DNA of 64,000 bases from Trinickia violacea (GCF_005280735.1 NZ_CP040077.1:2108001-2172000); one strand, 5' to 3'; shown: positions 8,852 to 19,008, numbered from the stretch's first letter. Notes: a model not told the origin generated them from the sequence alone. A program made the numbers and translations.

Positions 8852-8923
8852 GCAGCAAAGGTGAAGCGCGCCTACATTCCAATAATCACTAAATAAACAC
8901 TCTGGTCGACAGGAGAAGCACAC

Positions 8924-9850
8924 ATGAACTTCCAGCAACTGCGCTTCGTACGCGAAGCCGTGCGTCAGAACATGAATCTGACCGAGGTCGCCAACGTCCT
9001 CTACACGTCGCAATCGGGCGTGTCCAAGCAGATCAAGGATCTCGAGGACGAGCTCGGCGTCGATATCTTCATCCGGCGCGGCAAGCGGCTCACGGGCCTG
9101 ACCGAGCCCGGCCGCGCGGTGCATCAGCTGATCGAGCGGATGCTGCTCGATGCGGAGAACCTGCGCCGCGTCGCGCGCCAGTTCGCGGACCAGGACAGCG
9201 GCCACCTCGTCGTCGCGACGACCCACACGCAGGCGCGCTACGCCTTGCCGAAGGTGATCCGGCAGTTCACCGAGGTGTTCCCGAAGGTGCATCTCGCGCT
9301 GCGCCAAGGCAGCCCGCAGCAGATTGCGCAGATGATCATCAACGGCGAGGCCGACATCGGCATTTCGACCGAGGCGCTCGACCGCTTTCCCGATATCGTG
9401 ACGTTCCCGTGCTACTCGTGGCATCACATCGTCGTCGTGCCGAAGAACCATCCGCTCGTCGGCCGCGAGAACCTGACACTCGAGGAGATCGCCGAGTATC
9501 CGATCGTCACCTACGACCAGGACTTCACGGGCCGCTCGCACGTCGACCAGGCGTTCGCGCAGGCGGGTGCGCTGCCCGACGTCGTGCTGACCGCGATCGA
9601 TGCGGACGTCATCAAGACTTACGTCGAGCTGGGCATGGGGATCGGCGTGGTGGCCGCGATGGCGTTCGATCCGAAGCGCGATACGGAGCTTGTCGCGCTC
9701 GATACGCAGCATCTGTTCGAGGCGAGCACGACGCGCGTGGGGTTGCGCAAGGGGGCGTTTCTGCGGGCTTACGCTTACAAGCTGATCGAGATGTTCGCGC
9801 CGCATCTGTCCGAGGCGGAGATTGCGGGGCAGCTGCGGGAAGTGGTCTGA
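8924..9850 (+). CDS. cysB: LysR-type regulator CysB
   Basis: Activator of sulfate uptake and assimilation genes, 308 aa. The N-terminal winged HTH reads MNFQQLRFVREAVRQNMNLT and contains the CysB-specific TSQSGVSKQIKDLEDELG. The C-terminal effector domain includes ATTHTQARYALP, the conserved block that binds N-acetylserine or O-acetylserine and sulfate in CysB/Cbl proteins. It lies 72 nt after cysA, with an AGGAGA ribosome site. SsuR, a CysB paralogue of Burkholderia, is the main alternative, but linkage to cysTWA favours CysB. Confidence 0.93.
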   Translation: MNFQQLRFVREAVRQNMNLTEVANVLYTSQSGVSKQIKDLEDELGVDIFIRRGKRLTGLTEPGRAVHQLIERMLLDAENLRRVARQFADQDSGHLVVATTHTQARYALPKVIRQFTEVFPKVHLALRQGSPQQIAQMIINGEADIGISTEALDRFPDIVTFPCYSWHHIVVVPKNHPLVGRENLTLEEIAEYPIVTYDQDFTGRSHVDQAFAQAGALPDVVLTAIDADVIKTYVELGMGIGVVAAMAFDPKRDTELVALDTQHLFEASTTRVGLRKGAFLRAYAYKLIEMFAPHLSEAEIAGQLREVV

Positions 9851-9922
9851 GCCTGCGTCCTGTTGCTTGACGCAAAAAGACGCAACTGGGTTGGGTCGGC
9901 GGTCCAACGGGTTGTGCTAGCA

Positions 9923-9960
9923 GGTATGCCGTGTTCCGTTGCCAATGTTCACGGCATACC
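9923..9960. repeat. 11-bp perfect inverted repeat between cysB and the cassette
   Basis: GGTATGCCGTG (9923-9933) and CACGGCATACC (9950-9960) are exact reverse complements around a 16-nt loop. The element lies between two converging genes, so a bidirectional terminator is possible although no T-run follows. It also marks the left edge of the less GC-rich cassette. Confidence 0.65.
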
Positions 9961-9974
9961 CATTGGTTAGCTGC

Positions 9975-10172
9975 TTAGCGTTTGCGCGGGTCTATACCGT
10001 GCTCGTGCAGGATGCGCTTTAGTCGCGAATTCTCGACGAAGAGCCCAACAAGCGTGATAGCGAGTATCGCCACAAACACCCAGTGACCGCCAGCGCGAAA
10101 CGTAAGCGTAATGATGACTGCCGCAATCAAGCAGAAGGCGACGAGCGCCAACTTATCGAGTGCCCACTTCAT
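9975..10172 (-). CDS. Small two-helix membrane protein, unknown function
   Basis: A 65-aa protein: short basic N-terminus MKWALDK, hydrophobic helix about residues 8-25, a Gly/His turn (RAGGHW), a second helix about 31-47, then a charged tail ending DPRKR. The start codon overlaps the stop of the upstream gene as TAATG, so translation is probably coupled. No family is recognised. Immunity proteins for membrane-active toxins often have this size and shape, but that is only inference. Confidence 0.6.
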   Translation of the reverse strand: MKWALDKLALVAFCLIAAVIITLTFRAGGHWVFVAILAITLVGLFVENSRLKRILHEHGIDPRKR

Positions 10173-10639
10173 TAAGCGGCCTTTTCTGGTGCGTGAGCGC
10201 GACTGCCAAATGAACGCGCGAACGGGGATTCGAACGGGTTGAGCACTTCTGGATGGCGCAGGAAAAAGAGCCGCATGGGTTCAGTCATGACAAGCCCGTT
10301 GAGCACAAAGAAGCGGCGAGCAGCCGCTTGTGCCTCGGAGCCATTCTTACAGCCTATTGCGGCATCGGTCGCAACGATCAGGCTTCCAATAACTGCGCCC
10401 GTGTAGTACGAAGCGTAGATGCCCGCGACCACGCTGAGCTTTTCTAGCATCGTCGTTGCACCGATCATCTCGGCTACGGTCGCGTTCTGTCCAACGTCCT
10501 TCAACGCCCTTAGCATTGCCGTGACTGTTGCCATTGCTGACGGGATCGTTGCGAACATGCCCGTAGGTGCGGGAAGACCCAACGCCTCCATGTTTCTTCT
10601 AAACGTTTCGGAGAAACCTATACAAGTTGTCTGACTCAT
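10172..10639 (-). CDS. Hypothetical protein with central hydrophobic Gly/Ala region
   Basis: A 155-aa protein with a good ribosome site (AGGGGG about 8 nt before the ATG). The N-terminal part is amphipathic. Residues about 70-95 form a hydrophobic Gly/Ala/Ile/Val region (VVAGIYASYYTGAVIGSLIV), and the C-terminal third is polar and basic. It has no signal peptide and no family I recognise. Its base composition is visibly less GC-rich than the flanking cysB and yjdM genes. It is the first gene of a coupled pair with the 65-aa membrane protein. Confidence 0.6.
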   Translation of the reverse strand: MSQTTCIGFSETFRRNMEALGLPAPTGMFATIPSAMATVTAMLRALKDVGQNATVAEMIGATTMLEKLSVVAGIYASYYTGAVIGSLIVATDAAIGCKNGSEAQAAARRFFVLNGLVMTEPMRLFFLRHPEVLNPFESPFARSFGSRAHAPEKAA

Positions 10640-10725
10640 TAACGCCCCCTGGTTATTTGATGTCGTCTACTCACAAAGCATGACGCCGACTGACTGTCAC
10701 GCCGAGCATTGTATTAGACAGCTAT

Positions 10726-10775
10726 TTGTCAGATTCCGTAAAGACAACGGTATACTTCTCCGCTTTTTAAAGGAG
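10726..10775 (+). promoter_or_regulatory. Promoter and ribosome site of yjdM
   Basis: TTGTCA at 10726-10731, a 19-bp spacer, TATACT at 10751-10756, then AAGGAG at 10770-10775 five bases before the ATG. The spacer is longer than ideal. Confidence 0.5.
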
Positions 10776-10780
10776 AGCCC

Positions 10781-11122
10781 ATGAGCACCTTGCCCGCCTG
10801 CCCGCAATGCCAGTCCGAGTTCACCTACGAGGATGGCGGACTGTTTGTCTGTCCGGAGTGTGCTCACGAGTGGTCGTCCGAAGCCAGCACGCTCGCTGAA
10901 GCGGCTGTAAAGGTCTATCGGGATTCCGCCGGCAATGTTCTCCAGGATGGCGATACTGTCACCGTCGTCAAGGATCTGAAACTGAAGGGTTCCAGCGGCG
11001 TGGTCAAAATGGGAACCAAGGTCAAGAACATTCGACTGGTCGATGGCGACCACGACATCGATTGCAAGATCGACGGCTTCGGTGCCATGAGCCTGAAATC
11101 CGAGTTCGTAAGAAAGGTCTGA
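10781..11122 (+). CDS. yjdM: Zinc ribbon protein YjdM (PhnA family)
   Basis: A 113-aa protein. The N-terminal zinc ribbon has Cys pairs CPQC and CPEC (residues 8-11 and 27-30), followed by the PhnA domain with the repeated DGDTVTVVKDLKLKG and the C-terminal KSEFVRKV. Despite the old name, the family is not phosphonoacetate hydrolase and its role is unknown. Length matches E. coli YjdM. It precedes the asparaginase gene by 34 nt. Confidence 0.9.
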   Translation: MSTLPACPQCQSEFTYEDGGLFVCPECAHEWSSEASTLAEAAVKVYRDSAGNVLQDGDTVTVVKDLKLKGSSGVVKMGTKVKNIRLVDGDHDIDCKIDGFGAMSLKSEFVRKV

Positions 11123-11156
11123 CCCGCCGGTATTGGGTGCGTCTAAAATGGCGCCC

Positions 11157-12188
11157 ATGAATACTCCGACCACTACCTCTTTCCCGCGCGCGCTGCCGCG
11201 CATCGCCGTGCTCGCCACCGGCGGCACGATTGCCGGCTCGGCGGCTGACTCGGCGCAGACGGCTGGCTACCAGGCCGGCGTCGTCGGCGTCGACAAGCTG
11301 CTCGCCGCGGTGCCCGGCCTCGCGAACGTCGCGCGCATCGATGCCGAGCAAATCGCCAGCATCGACAGCAAGGACATGCCGCTCGTGCTGTGGGCGACGC
11401 TCGCCGAGCGCGTCAACGCGTTGCTCGCGAGCGACGACGTCGACGGCGTCGTCATCACGCACGGCACCGATACGCTCGAAGAAACCGCGTACCTGCTCCA
11501 TCTGACCGTCAAGCACGCGAAGCCCGTCGTGCTGACGGCGGCGATGCGGCCCTCGTCGGCGCTTTCGGCCGACGGTCCGCTCAATCTGCTCGGCGCAGTG
11601 ACCGTGGCGGCAAGTCCGGCGGCGTGCGGGCAGGGCGTGCTCGTCGCGTTCAACAACCGGATTCACAGCGCGCGCGACATCGTGAAGACCAGCACCTATG
11701 CGGTCGATGCGTTCCAGTCGCCGGAGATCGGCGCACTTGGCTGGGTGCAGGATGGGCGTGTCGAATTTCAGCGCGGCGTGGTGCGGCCGCATACGTCGAG
11801 CACGCCGTTTTCGATCGGCTCGGTGGCGGCCGAGTGGCCGGTCGTCGAGATCGTCGCGAGCTATGCCGGCGTGGCGCGTGTGATGGTCGATGCGCTGGTG
11901 GCGGCGGGCGTGCGCGGCATCGTCGTCGCCGGAACGGGCAACGGCTCGATCCACGCGACGCTGCAAAGCGCGCTGGCCGACGCGGTGAAGAAGGGCATCG
12001 CGGTCGTGCGTTCATCGCGCGTGGGCTCGGGCCACGTGATGCGCAACGGCGCGGCGTCCGACGATGCGCTCGGTTTCGTGAGCGCGGGGACCTTGAACCC
12101 GTACAAGGCGCGCGTGCTGCTGATGCTGGCGCTGGCCTCGGGCAAGTCGAGCGCTGCGGAGCTGCAGCCGATCTTCGACCAATACTGA
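11157..12188 (+). CDS. L-asparaginase (type II-like, cytoplasmic)
   Basis: Hydrolyses L-asparagine to aspartate and ammonia. From the ATG at 11157 the protein is 343 aa. Both active-site signatures are present: ATGGTIAG with the nucleophilic Thr near residue 22 and THGTDTLEET with the second Thr-Asp pair near 103, plus AMRPSSALSADGP. No signal peptide is visible, unlike periplasmic AnsB. An in-frame ATG at 11148 is an alternative start. TAAAAT lies directly before the start, so the leader may be very short. Glutaminase side activity cannot be judged. Confidence 0.9.
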   Translation: MNTPTTTSFPRALPRIAVLATGGTIAGSAADSAQTAGYQAGVVGVDKLLAAVPGLANVARIDAEQIASIDSKDMPLVLWATLAERVNALLASDDVDGVVITHGTDTLEETAYLLHLTVKHAKPVVLTAAMRPSSALSADGPLNLLGAVTVAASPAACGQGVLVAFNNRIHSARDIVKTSTYAVDAFQSPEIGALGWVQDGRVEFQRGVVRPHTSSTPFSIGSVAAEWPVVEIVASYAGVARVMVDALVAAGVRGIVVAGTGNGSIHATLQSALADAVKKGIAVVRSSRVGSGHVMRNGAASDDALGFVSAGTLNPYKARVLLMLALASGKSSAAELQPIFDQY

Positions 12189-12323
12189 TACGGATAAAAA
12201 CGTAGCAATCCGACAGCCGGACACCCGACGACGACGTCTGACCGACCAAGGCTTCCCCGGCGCCGCCGGGTGCCGCTGCGGACCCCACCTGCCGCTCTCA
12301 GCCCAGAGCGGCTCGTTTTGCCC

Positions 12324-12369
12324 GTCCGGCGCGCGTGGCTCGATACCGCATGATTCACGCGCGCCGGAC
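12324..12369. repeat. 14-bp perfect inverted repeat
   Basis: GTCCGGCGCGCGTG (12324-12337) pairs exactly with CACGCGCGCCGGAC (12356-12369), with an 18-nt loop. It lies in the 248-nt gap between the converging asparaginase and glxR genes and has no T-run. It may be a bidirectional terminator or the remnant of a small repeat element. Confidence 0.65.
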
Positions 12370-12385
12370 AAGGCGCCCCACATTC

Positions 12386-12418
12386 CGGGGCCGTGCGAAA
12401 AGCTCGGCCCCGCTGTTT
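12386..12418 (+). terminator. Hairpin, possible terminator of the asparaginase gene
   Basis: CGGGGCCG (12386-12393) and CGGCCCCG (12405-12412) form an 8-bp stem with a 11-nt loop, followed on the plus strand by the weakly T-rich CTGTTTCT. The tail is poor, so the call is tentative. Confidence 0.4.
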
Positions 12419-12436
12419 CTACAACCTTTGCCTTTC

Positions 12437-13321
12437 TTAGGCGTTGGCGATTTCGAAGTTCGCCATGATTTCGAGCGCGCGAACCAGCGCCGAGTGATCC
12501 CAGGCCTTGCCGCCGTTCGCCGCGCACACGCTGAACAGCTGCTGCGCGCTAGCGGTATGGGGCAGGGCGATGCCGAGCTTGCGCGCGCCGTCGAGCGCAA
12601 GGTTCAGGTCCTTCTGATGCAGCTCGATACGGAAGCCCGGGTTGAACGTGCGCTTGGTCATCCGTTCGCCGTGGACTTCGAGAATGCGCGACGACGCGAA
12701 ACCGCCCATCAACGCTTTGCGCACGCGCTCCGGATCGGCACCGGCACGCGATGCGAACAGCAGCGCTTCCGCCACCGCTTCGATGTTCAGCGCGACGATG
12801 ATCTGATTGGCCACCTTGGCGGTCTGGCCGTCGCCGTTGCCGCCGACGAGCGTGATGTTCTTGCCCATGGCTTCGAAGAGCGGCTTGGCGCGCTCGAACG
12901 CTTGTTCCGGGCCGCCGACCATGATCGAGAGCGTGGCGTCGCGCGCGCCGACTTCGCCGCCCGACACCGGCGCGTCGAGGTAGTCGCAGCCGAGCGCGTT
13001 GATCTTCTTCGCGAATTCTTGCGTTTCGAGCGGCGAGATCGAGCTCATGTCGATCACGAGCTTGCCAGCCGAGAGACCCTTCGCGACGCCGTCGTCGGCG
13101 AACAGCACGTTCGCGACGTCAGGCGTGTCCGGCACGATCGAGATGACGATGTCCGCGGCTTGCGCGACAGCGGTGGAGCTCGCGACGACGGTCGTCGTCG
13201 AGCGCAGGTCGTCCGGCACCGGGTACGCGCCGTTCACGAACAGGGTATGCCCGGCCTTGATGAGATTGCGCGCCATGTGCGCGCCCATGATGCCGAGGCC
13301 GATGAAACCGATCTTTGCCAT
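12437..13321 (-). CDS. glxR: 2-hydroxy-3-oxopropionate (tartronate semialdehyde) reductase
   Basis: Reduces tartronate semialdehyde to D-glycerate with NAD(P)H, the last step of the glycerate pathway encoded here. The protein is 294 aa. The Rossmann motif GLGIMGAHMARNL is at the N-terminus, the substrate-site block DAPVSGGEVGA near residue 116, and the catalytic Lys near 170 is in GDGQTAKVANQ. It is last in gcl-hyi-glxR, 85 nt after hyi. Length and motifs match the beta-hydroxyacid dehydrogenase family. Confidence 0.94.
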   Translation of the reverse strand: MAKIGFIGLGIMGAHMARNLIKAGHTLFVNGAYPVPDDLRSTTTVVASSTAVAQAADIVISIVPDTPDVANVLFADDGVAKGLSAGKLVIDMSSISPLETQEFAKKINALGCDYLDAPVSGGEVGARDATLSIMVGGPEQAFERAKPLFEAMGKNITLVGGNGDGQTAKVANQIIVALNIEAVAEALLFASRAGADPERVRKALMGGFASSRILEVHGERMTKRTFNPGFRIELHQKDLNLALDGARKLGIALPHTASAQQLFSVCAANGGKAWDHSALVRALEIMANFEIANA

Positions 13322-13406
13322 TTCGTTGTCTTCCGTATGTTTGATCTTGGAATGAATGCGCCGCGCGCGACGTGACGTACGCGGGCGGCGCCGTGAATCA
13401 CGCCGC

Positions 13407-14201
13407 TTATCGGACCGCTTTCTGTCCCGCGACGCTCTGCCGCCAGCCCAAGCCCTCGACGGTCGTCGTGCGCGGCTTGTACTCGCAGCCGATGTAGCCG
13501 TCGTAGCCGAGCGAATCGAGCAGCGCGAAGAGGAACGCGTAGTTGATTTCGCCGGTGCCGGGCTCGTTGCGGCCCGGGTTGTCGGCGAGCTGGATGTGCG
13601 CGATCTGCGGCAGGTTCTTCTTGATCGTCGCGGCCAGTTCGCCTTCCATGCGCTGCATGTGATAGATGTCGTACTGCAGGAACAGGTTGTCCGAGCCGAC
13701 CGCGCGAATCACGTCGAGCCCTTCGGACGAACGGTTCAGCGCGAAGCCGGGAATGTCGTACGCGTTGCACGGCTCGACGAGCAGCTTGATGCCTTCCTTC
13801 TTCAGCTCGCCCGCCGCGAAGCGCAGGTTGTCGACGATCGTCGCACGCGCTTTGTCGCGATCGACGCCGGCCGTCGGAATGCCGACGAGGCAGTTCAGTT
13901 GCGGGACCTTCAGCGCTTTCGCGTACTGAATCGCGCGGCCCACGCCCTCCTGAAACTCGCCGACACGGTCGGGCAGGCAAGCGATACCGCGCTCGCCGCC
14001 TTCCCAGTTGCCCGCAGGCAGGTTGTGCAGCACGAGGCGCAGCTGGTTCGCTTCGAGGCGCTCGGCCAGTTCCGCCGTCGAGAACGGATACGGAAACAGG
14101 AATTCGACGGCATTGAAGCCCGCGTCGGCGGCCGCCTTGAAGCGGTCGAGGAACGGCACTTCGTTGAAGAGCATCGTCAGGTTTGCTGCAAATTTCGGCA
14201 T
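13407..14201 (-). CDS. hyi: Hydroxypyruvate isomerase
   Basis: Interconverts hydroxypyruvate and tartronate semialdehyde, 264 aa, a TIM-barrel of the xylose-isomerase-like family. The N-terminus MPKFAANLTMLFNEVPFLDRF and the interior LLVEPCNAYDIPGF, with a metal-binding Glu, are typical of Hyi/OtnI. The later block HIQLADNPGRNEPGTGEINY contains the metal ligands His and Glu. It lies between gcl and glxR on the same strand, supporting Hyi rather than the OtnI paralogue. Confidence 0.93.
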   Translation of the reverse strand: MPKFAANLTMLFNEVPFLDRFKAAADAGFNAVEFLFPYPFSTAELAERLEANQLRLVLHNLPAGNWEGGERGIACLPDRVGEFQEGVGRAIQYAKALKVPQLNCLVGIPTAGVDRDKARATIVDNLRFAAGELKKEGIKLLVEPCNAYDIPGFALNRSSEGLDVIRAVGSDNLFLQYDIYHMQRMEGELAATIKKNLPQIAHIQLADNPGRNEPGTGEINYAFLFALLDSLGYDGYIGCEYKPRTTTVEGLGWRQSVAGQKAVR

Positions 14202-14290
14202 GGCTATGTGTCTCGTCGGTCGGTCAATGGTGTGTTGCGCGGCGAGCGCTCGGTGGTGATGCGCTAAGCGCTCGCCGGGGCGATCGAGGT

Positions 14291-16066
<1,776 letters not shown>

Positions 16067-16149
16067 GGAATGTCTCCTGAATATGGGCTAGGGGTGTTGA
16101 GGAGCACTGTAAGGCCGCGTCATAGGTTTGATAAGATCAGTCCGGGTCG

Positions 16150-16165
16150 TTTATTTCGAAACAAA
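16150..16165. promoter_or_regulatory. AT-rich palindrome between gcl and the LysR gene
   Basis: TTTATTTC/GAAACAAA is a 16-bp palindrome with one mismatched pair, centred on TTCGAA, in the 206-nt divergent intergenic region. Its position suits an operator for the adjacent LysR protein. The assignment rests on position and symmetry only. Confidence 0.45.
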
Positions 16166-16272
16166 AAGTATGGAATGTGCTGATGCCAAGTCAGCACCGG
16201 CGCCGCGCGCTTTGCCATGTCCAGCATGGCAGCCGCGCCTAGGCGGAAACCCTAGTGGGTGGAGACAAGACG

Positions 16273-17184
16273 ATGGACCGCTTCAAGCAAATCGAAACTT
16301 TCGTGCGTGTCGCCGATGCCGGCAGCCTTGCCGCGGCGGCGCTGGAGGAGGGGGTCTCGCCGGTGATCCTCGGGCGGCGCATCGACGCGCTCGAAAAGCG
16401 GCTCGGCGTCAAGCTCATGTACCGCTCCACGCGGCGCCTGGTCGTCAGCGAAGAGGGGGCGTCATTCCTGGAGCGCTGCCGGGGGCTGCTCTCCGAATGG
16501 GACCAGGCCGAGAACGAACTCGCCGCGGGGCGGGGCTCGGTAGGGGGGCACCTGATCGTGTCGGCGCCGGCCGCTTATGGGCGCAAGCATGTCGCGCCGC
16601 TCGCCCCGGCGTTCCTGAAGGACAAGCCCGATCTGCAGATGTCGTTCAACCTGACCGACCGCGTCGTCGATCTGGTGCGCGAAGGCTACGACCTGTCGAT
16701 CCGGATCGGCGGCGCGGTCGATCCTAATTTCGTCGCGGTGAAGCTCGCGTCGAACCGGCGCGTCGTGTGCGGCACGCCGGGCTACTTCAAGCAGTACGGC
16801 CGGCCGAAGTCGCTCGAGGATCTGCCGAGCCACAACTGCCTCGCGTTCAACCTGCAGGGCGGCCAGAACCGCGGCTGGTATTTCCGGCGCAACGGCAAGC
16901 TCGTGACGGTGCGCGTCGCCGGCACGCTCGACTGCAACGACGGCGAGTTGCTGCACCGCTGGGTGTCGGAGGGGCTCGGGCTCGGCTGGCGCTCGACCTG
17001 GGAAATCAATCAGCAGCTGGAACGAGGCGAGCTCGAAACGGTGCTCGACGAATACGCGCTGCCCGATTACGACATCCTCGCCGTCTATCCGCAGCAGCGG
17101 TATGTGCCCGCGAGAGTCCGTTACTTCATCGACTATCTGAAAGAGGCGTACGCGCGCCCAGGGTATTGGAGCGAGAACGAATAG
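16273..17184 (+). CDS. LysR family regulator divergent to the gcl operon
   Basis: A 303-aa LysR protein of the CrgA/DmlR subgroup. The HTH is residues 1-60 (MDRFKQIETFVRVADAGSLA, then SPVILGRRIDALEKRLGVKL), and the effector domain follows to residue 300. I start at the ATG at 16273 because GGAG at 16261-16264 is well spaced. An in-frame GTG at 16255 has no such site. Divergence from gcl-hyi-glxR suggests it controls glyoxylate use, but the signal is not evident. Confidence 0.88.
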   Translation: MDRFKQIETFVRVADAGSLAAAALEEGVSPVILGRRIDALEKRLGVKLMYRSTRRLVVSEEGASFLERCRGLLSEWDQAENELAAGRGSVGGHLIVSAPAAYGRKHVAPLAPAFLKDKPDLQMSFNLTDRVVDLVREGYDLSIRIGGAVDPNFVAVKLASNRRVVCGTPGYFKQYGRPKSLEDLPSHNCLAFNLQGGQNRGWYFRRNGKLVTVRVAGTLDCNDGELLHRWVSEGLGLGWRSTWEINQQLERGELETVLDEYALPDYDILAVYPQQRYVPARVRYFIDYLKEAYARPGYWSENE

Positions 17185-17375
17185 TCTCGAACAGCCCGGG
17201 CGCGAGCGGAAGCTTGTCCGGCGTGAACGTGAATTTGCGCGTCTCTCTTGTCCTTCCGAAGCGCGCCGCGTCTTATTCCCGCTTTTTTTCGAGCGACTTC
17301 AATGGATGCCGGGGCCATGGGAATAAACTCGATCCGTCACCGGTATTCCAAACGTGGGCCTTTTGGGGACTAAGG

Positions 17376-18107
17376 GTGGGCGACACCAATCCATGCGCGG
17401 CTGATCAGCGCGCGCTCGACGAGCGCAACCGCCGCTTTCAGCAGATGGCGCTGCCGCATCTCGACGCGGCGTACAACCTGGCGCGCTGGCTGTGCGGCAA
17501 CGCGAACGATGCGGACGACGTCGTGCAGGAGGCGTATCTGCGCGCGTTCCGCTTTTTCGACAATTTCCGCGGCGACAGCATGCGGCCGTGGCTATTCGCG
17601 ATCGTGCGGCGCACCTGGTATACGGAGTGGCGGCGGCGCGCGTCGTCGCACGAGGTCCAGGCGTTCGAGGACGCCGAACCGGGCGACGAACCCGCCGACG
17701 AGACGTTCGAAGGCTGGTCGCGCTCGATCGAGGACCCGCAGACGGTGCTGATCCGCGACGAAGACGTGCGGCTCGTGCACGCGGCGCTCGAAAAGCTGCC
17801 GGTCGAGTTTCGCGAGGTGCTGATCCTGCGGGAGCTGGAAGACATGAGCTACCGCGACATCGCGGCGATCGCCGATCTGCCGGTCGGCACGGTGATGTCG
17901 CGGCTCGCGCGGGGGCGCAGGAAGCTGGCCGCCGTGCTGCATGCGCTGCAAGCCTCGGGCGCGGGGGCTGGGCAGGGTGCGCCGGCCTCGCGTGCGGCAT
18001 CGGCGTCGAGGCGCGATGTCCCTCCCGACGCCGGCGCCGATTCGTGGCCGCCTCGGAGCCTGCCCGCCAGCCCCACAGCCGCAAAGGAGAATTCAGATGG
18101 ACTGTAA
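17376..18107 (+). CDS. ECF-type RNA polymerase sigma factor
   Basis: A 243-aa extracytoplasmic-function sigma factor. Region 2 spans about residues 20-90 (ARWLCGNANDADDVVQEAYL), and region 4 is about 130-185 (LPVEFREVLILRELEDMSY, then IADLPVGTVMSRLARGR). A Ser/Ala/Pro-rich tail of about 45 residues follows. The frame is open far upstream, but homology begins near the GTG at 17376, which follows GGGGACTAAGG. The 3' end overlaps the anti-sigma gene by 11 nt, the usual sign of a sigma/anti-sigma pair. The inducing stress is unknown. Confidence 0.88.
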   Translation: MGDTNPCAADQRALDERNRRFQQMALPHLDAAYNLARWLCGNANDADDVVQEAYLRAFRFFDNFRGDSMRPWLFAIVRRTWYTEWRRRASSHEVQAFEDAEPGDEPADETFEGWSRSIEDPQTVLIRDEDVRLVHAALEKLPVEFREVLILRELEDMSYRDIAAIADLPVGTVMSRLARGRRKLAAVLHALQASGAGAGQGAPASRAASASRRDVPPDAGADSWPPRSLPASPTAAKENSDGL

Positions 18108-19008
18108 AGAAGCGCGGCCGCTGCTCGATGCGAATGCCGACCGCGAACTCTCGGCGCCCGACGCCCAGCGCGTTCAAGGGCATTTGGCCGAGTGCCCCGA
18201 TTGCCGCAGCGAAAGTGAAAACGTGCGCGCGCTCGGCGACACGTTGCGCGCGGCCGGTTACTACCGCGCGCCCGAATCGTTGCGCTCGCGCATTCTGGCC
18301 GGATTGCCGCCGCTGACGGAGCCAGAGGTCGAGCCTGCTGGTCAGCCGGAGGCTCAATTTCGACCCGAGCCCGCACGCTCCAAGCCGCGCGGCCGCCATC
18401 CGCTCGACGGCTGGCGCAGCTGGTTCGGCGGCCGCTGGCCGTCGTTCGGGCCGCAGCCGGCGGGCGGGGCCGCCTGGTCGCTGGGGTGGACGGGCGCCCT
18501 CGTTCTCGCGATTGCGGCCGCGGCGGCGGGGGTGACGCTCGCGCTCCATCGGCCGGCGGGCGTTGGCCCGATCGCCGACGAGCTGGTGTCGAGCCATGTC
18601 CGCGCGCTGATTTCGGACCGCGATATCGACGTGATCTCGACTGACCAGCACACCGTCAAGCCCTGGTTCAACGGCAAGATCGATTACTCGCCCCCGGTCG
18701 AGGATTTGGCGGCGAGCGGCTTTCCGCTGGTCGGCGGACGGCTGGACTACGTCGAGCACCGGCGGGTGGCCGTGCTGATCTACCGGTACAAGAAACACCC
18801 GCTCGATGTCTACGTCTTTCCCGAGACCGCCGACAGCGCGGGTCGCACTCCCGCGACGCTCGTACGCGACGGCTATTCGCTCTCGCGCTGGCAGGAGGAC
18901 GGGATGACGTATTGGGCCATCACCGATGCGACGCCGGACGCGCTCGTCGCGTTCAAGGCCGCGCTGCAGGCGCGGCTGCATGGCGGGGGCTCTGGGGAAG
19001 CGGGGTAA
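18097..19008 (+). CDS. Transmembrane anti-sigma factor with zinc-binding N-terminus
   Basis: A 303-aa partner of the ECF sigma factor. The N-terminal ZAS-type domain has His29-x3-Cys33-x2-Cys36 plus Cys3. A basic, Pro-rich region leads to one membrane helix near residues 126-150, then a periplasmic domain of about 150 residues. The ATG at 18097 follows AAAGGAGA and lies inside the end of the sigma gene. It is expected to hold the sigma factor at the membrane until a signal in the periplasm or a redox change at the zinc site frees it. Confidence 0.87.
   Translation: MDCKEARPLLDANADRELSAPDAQRVQGHLAECPDCRSESENVRALGDTLRAAGYYRAPESLRSRILAGLPPLTEPEVEPAGQPEAQFRPEPARSKPRGRHPLDGWRSWFGGRWPSFGPQPAGGAAWSLGWTGALVLAIAAAAAGVTLALHRPAGVGPIADELVSSHVRALISDRDIDVISTDQHTVKPWFNGKIDYSPPVEDLAASGFPLVGGRLDYVEHRRVAVLIYRYKKHPLDVYVFPETADSAGRTPATLVRDGYSLSRWQEDGMTYWAITDATPDALVAFKAALQARLHGGGSGEAG

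Noticed and set aside
17319..17350. ECF-type promoter (GGAATAA motif) before the sigma gene
   Set aside because: A plausible -35 (GGAATAA) is visible, but no convincing -10 at the right distance.
16767..17375. Upstream extension of the sigma-factor frame back into the LysR gene
   Set aside because: Open by chance. Family sequence begins near the GTG at 17376, which has a purine-rich ribosome site.
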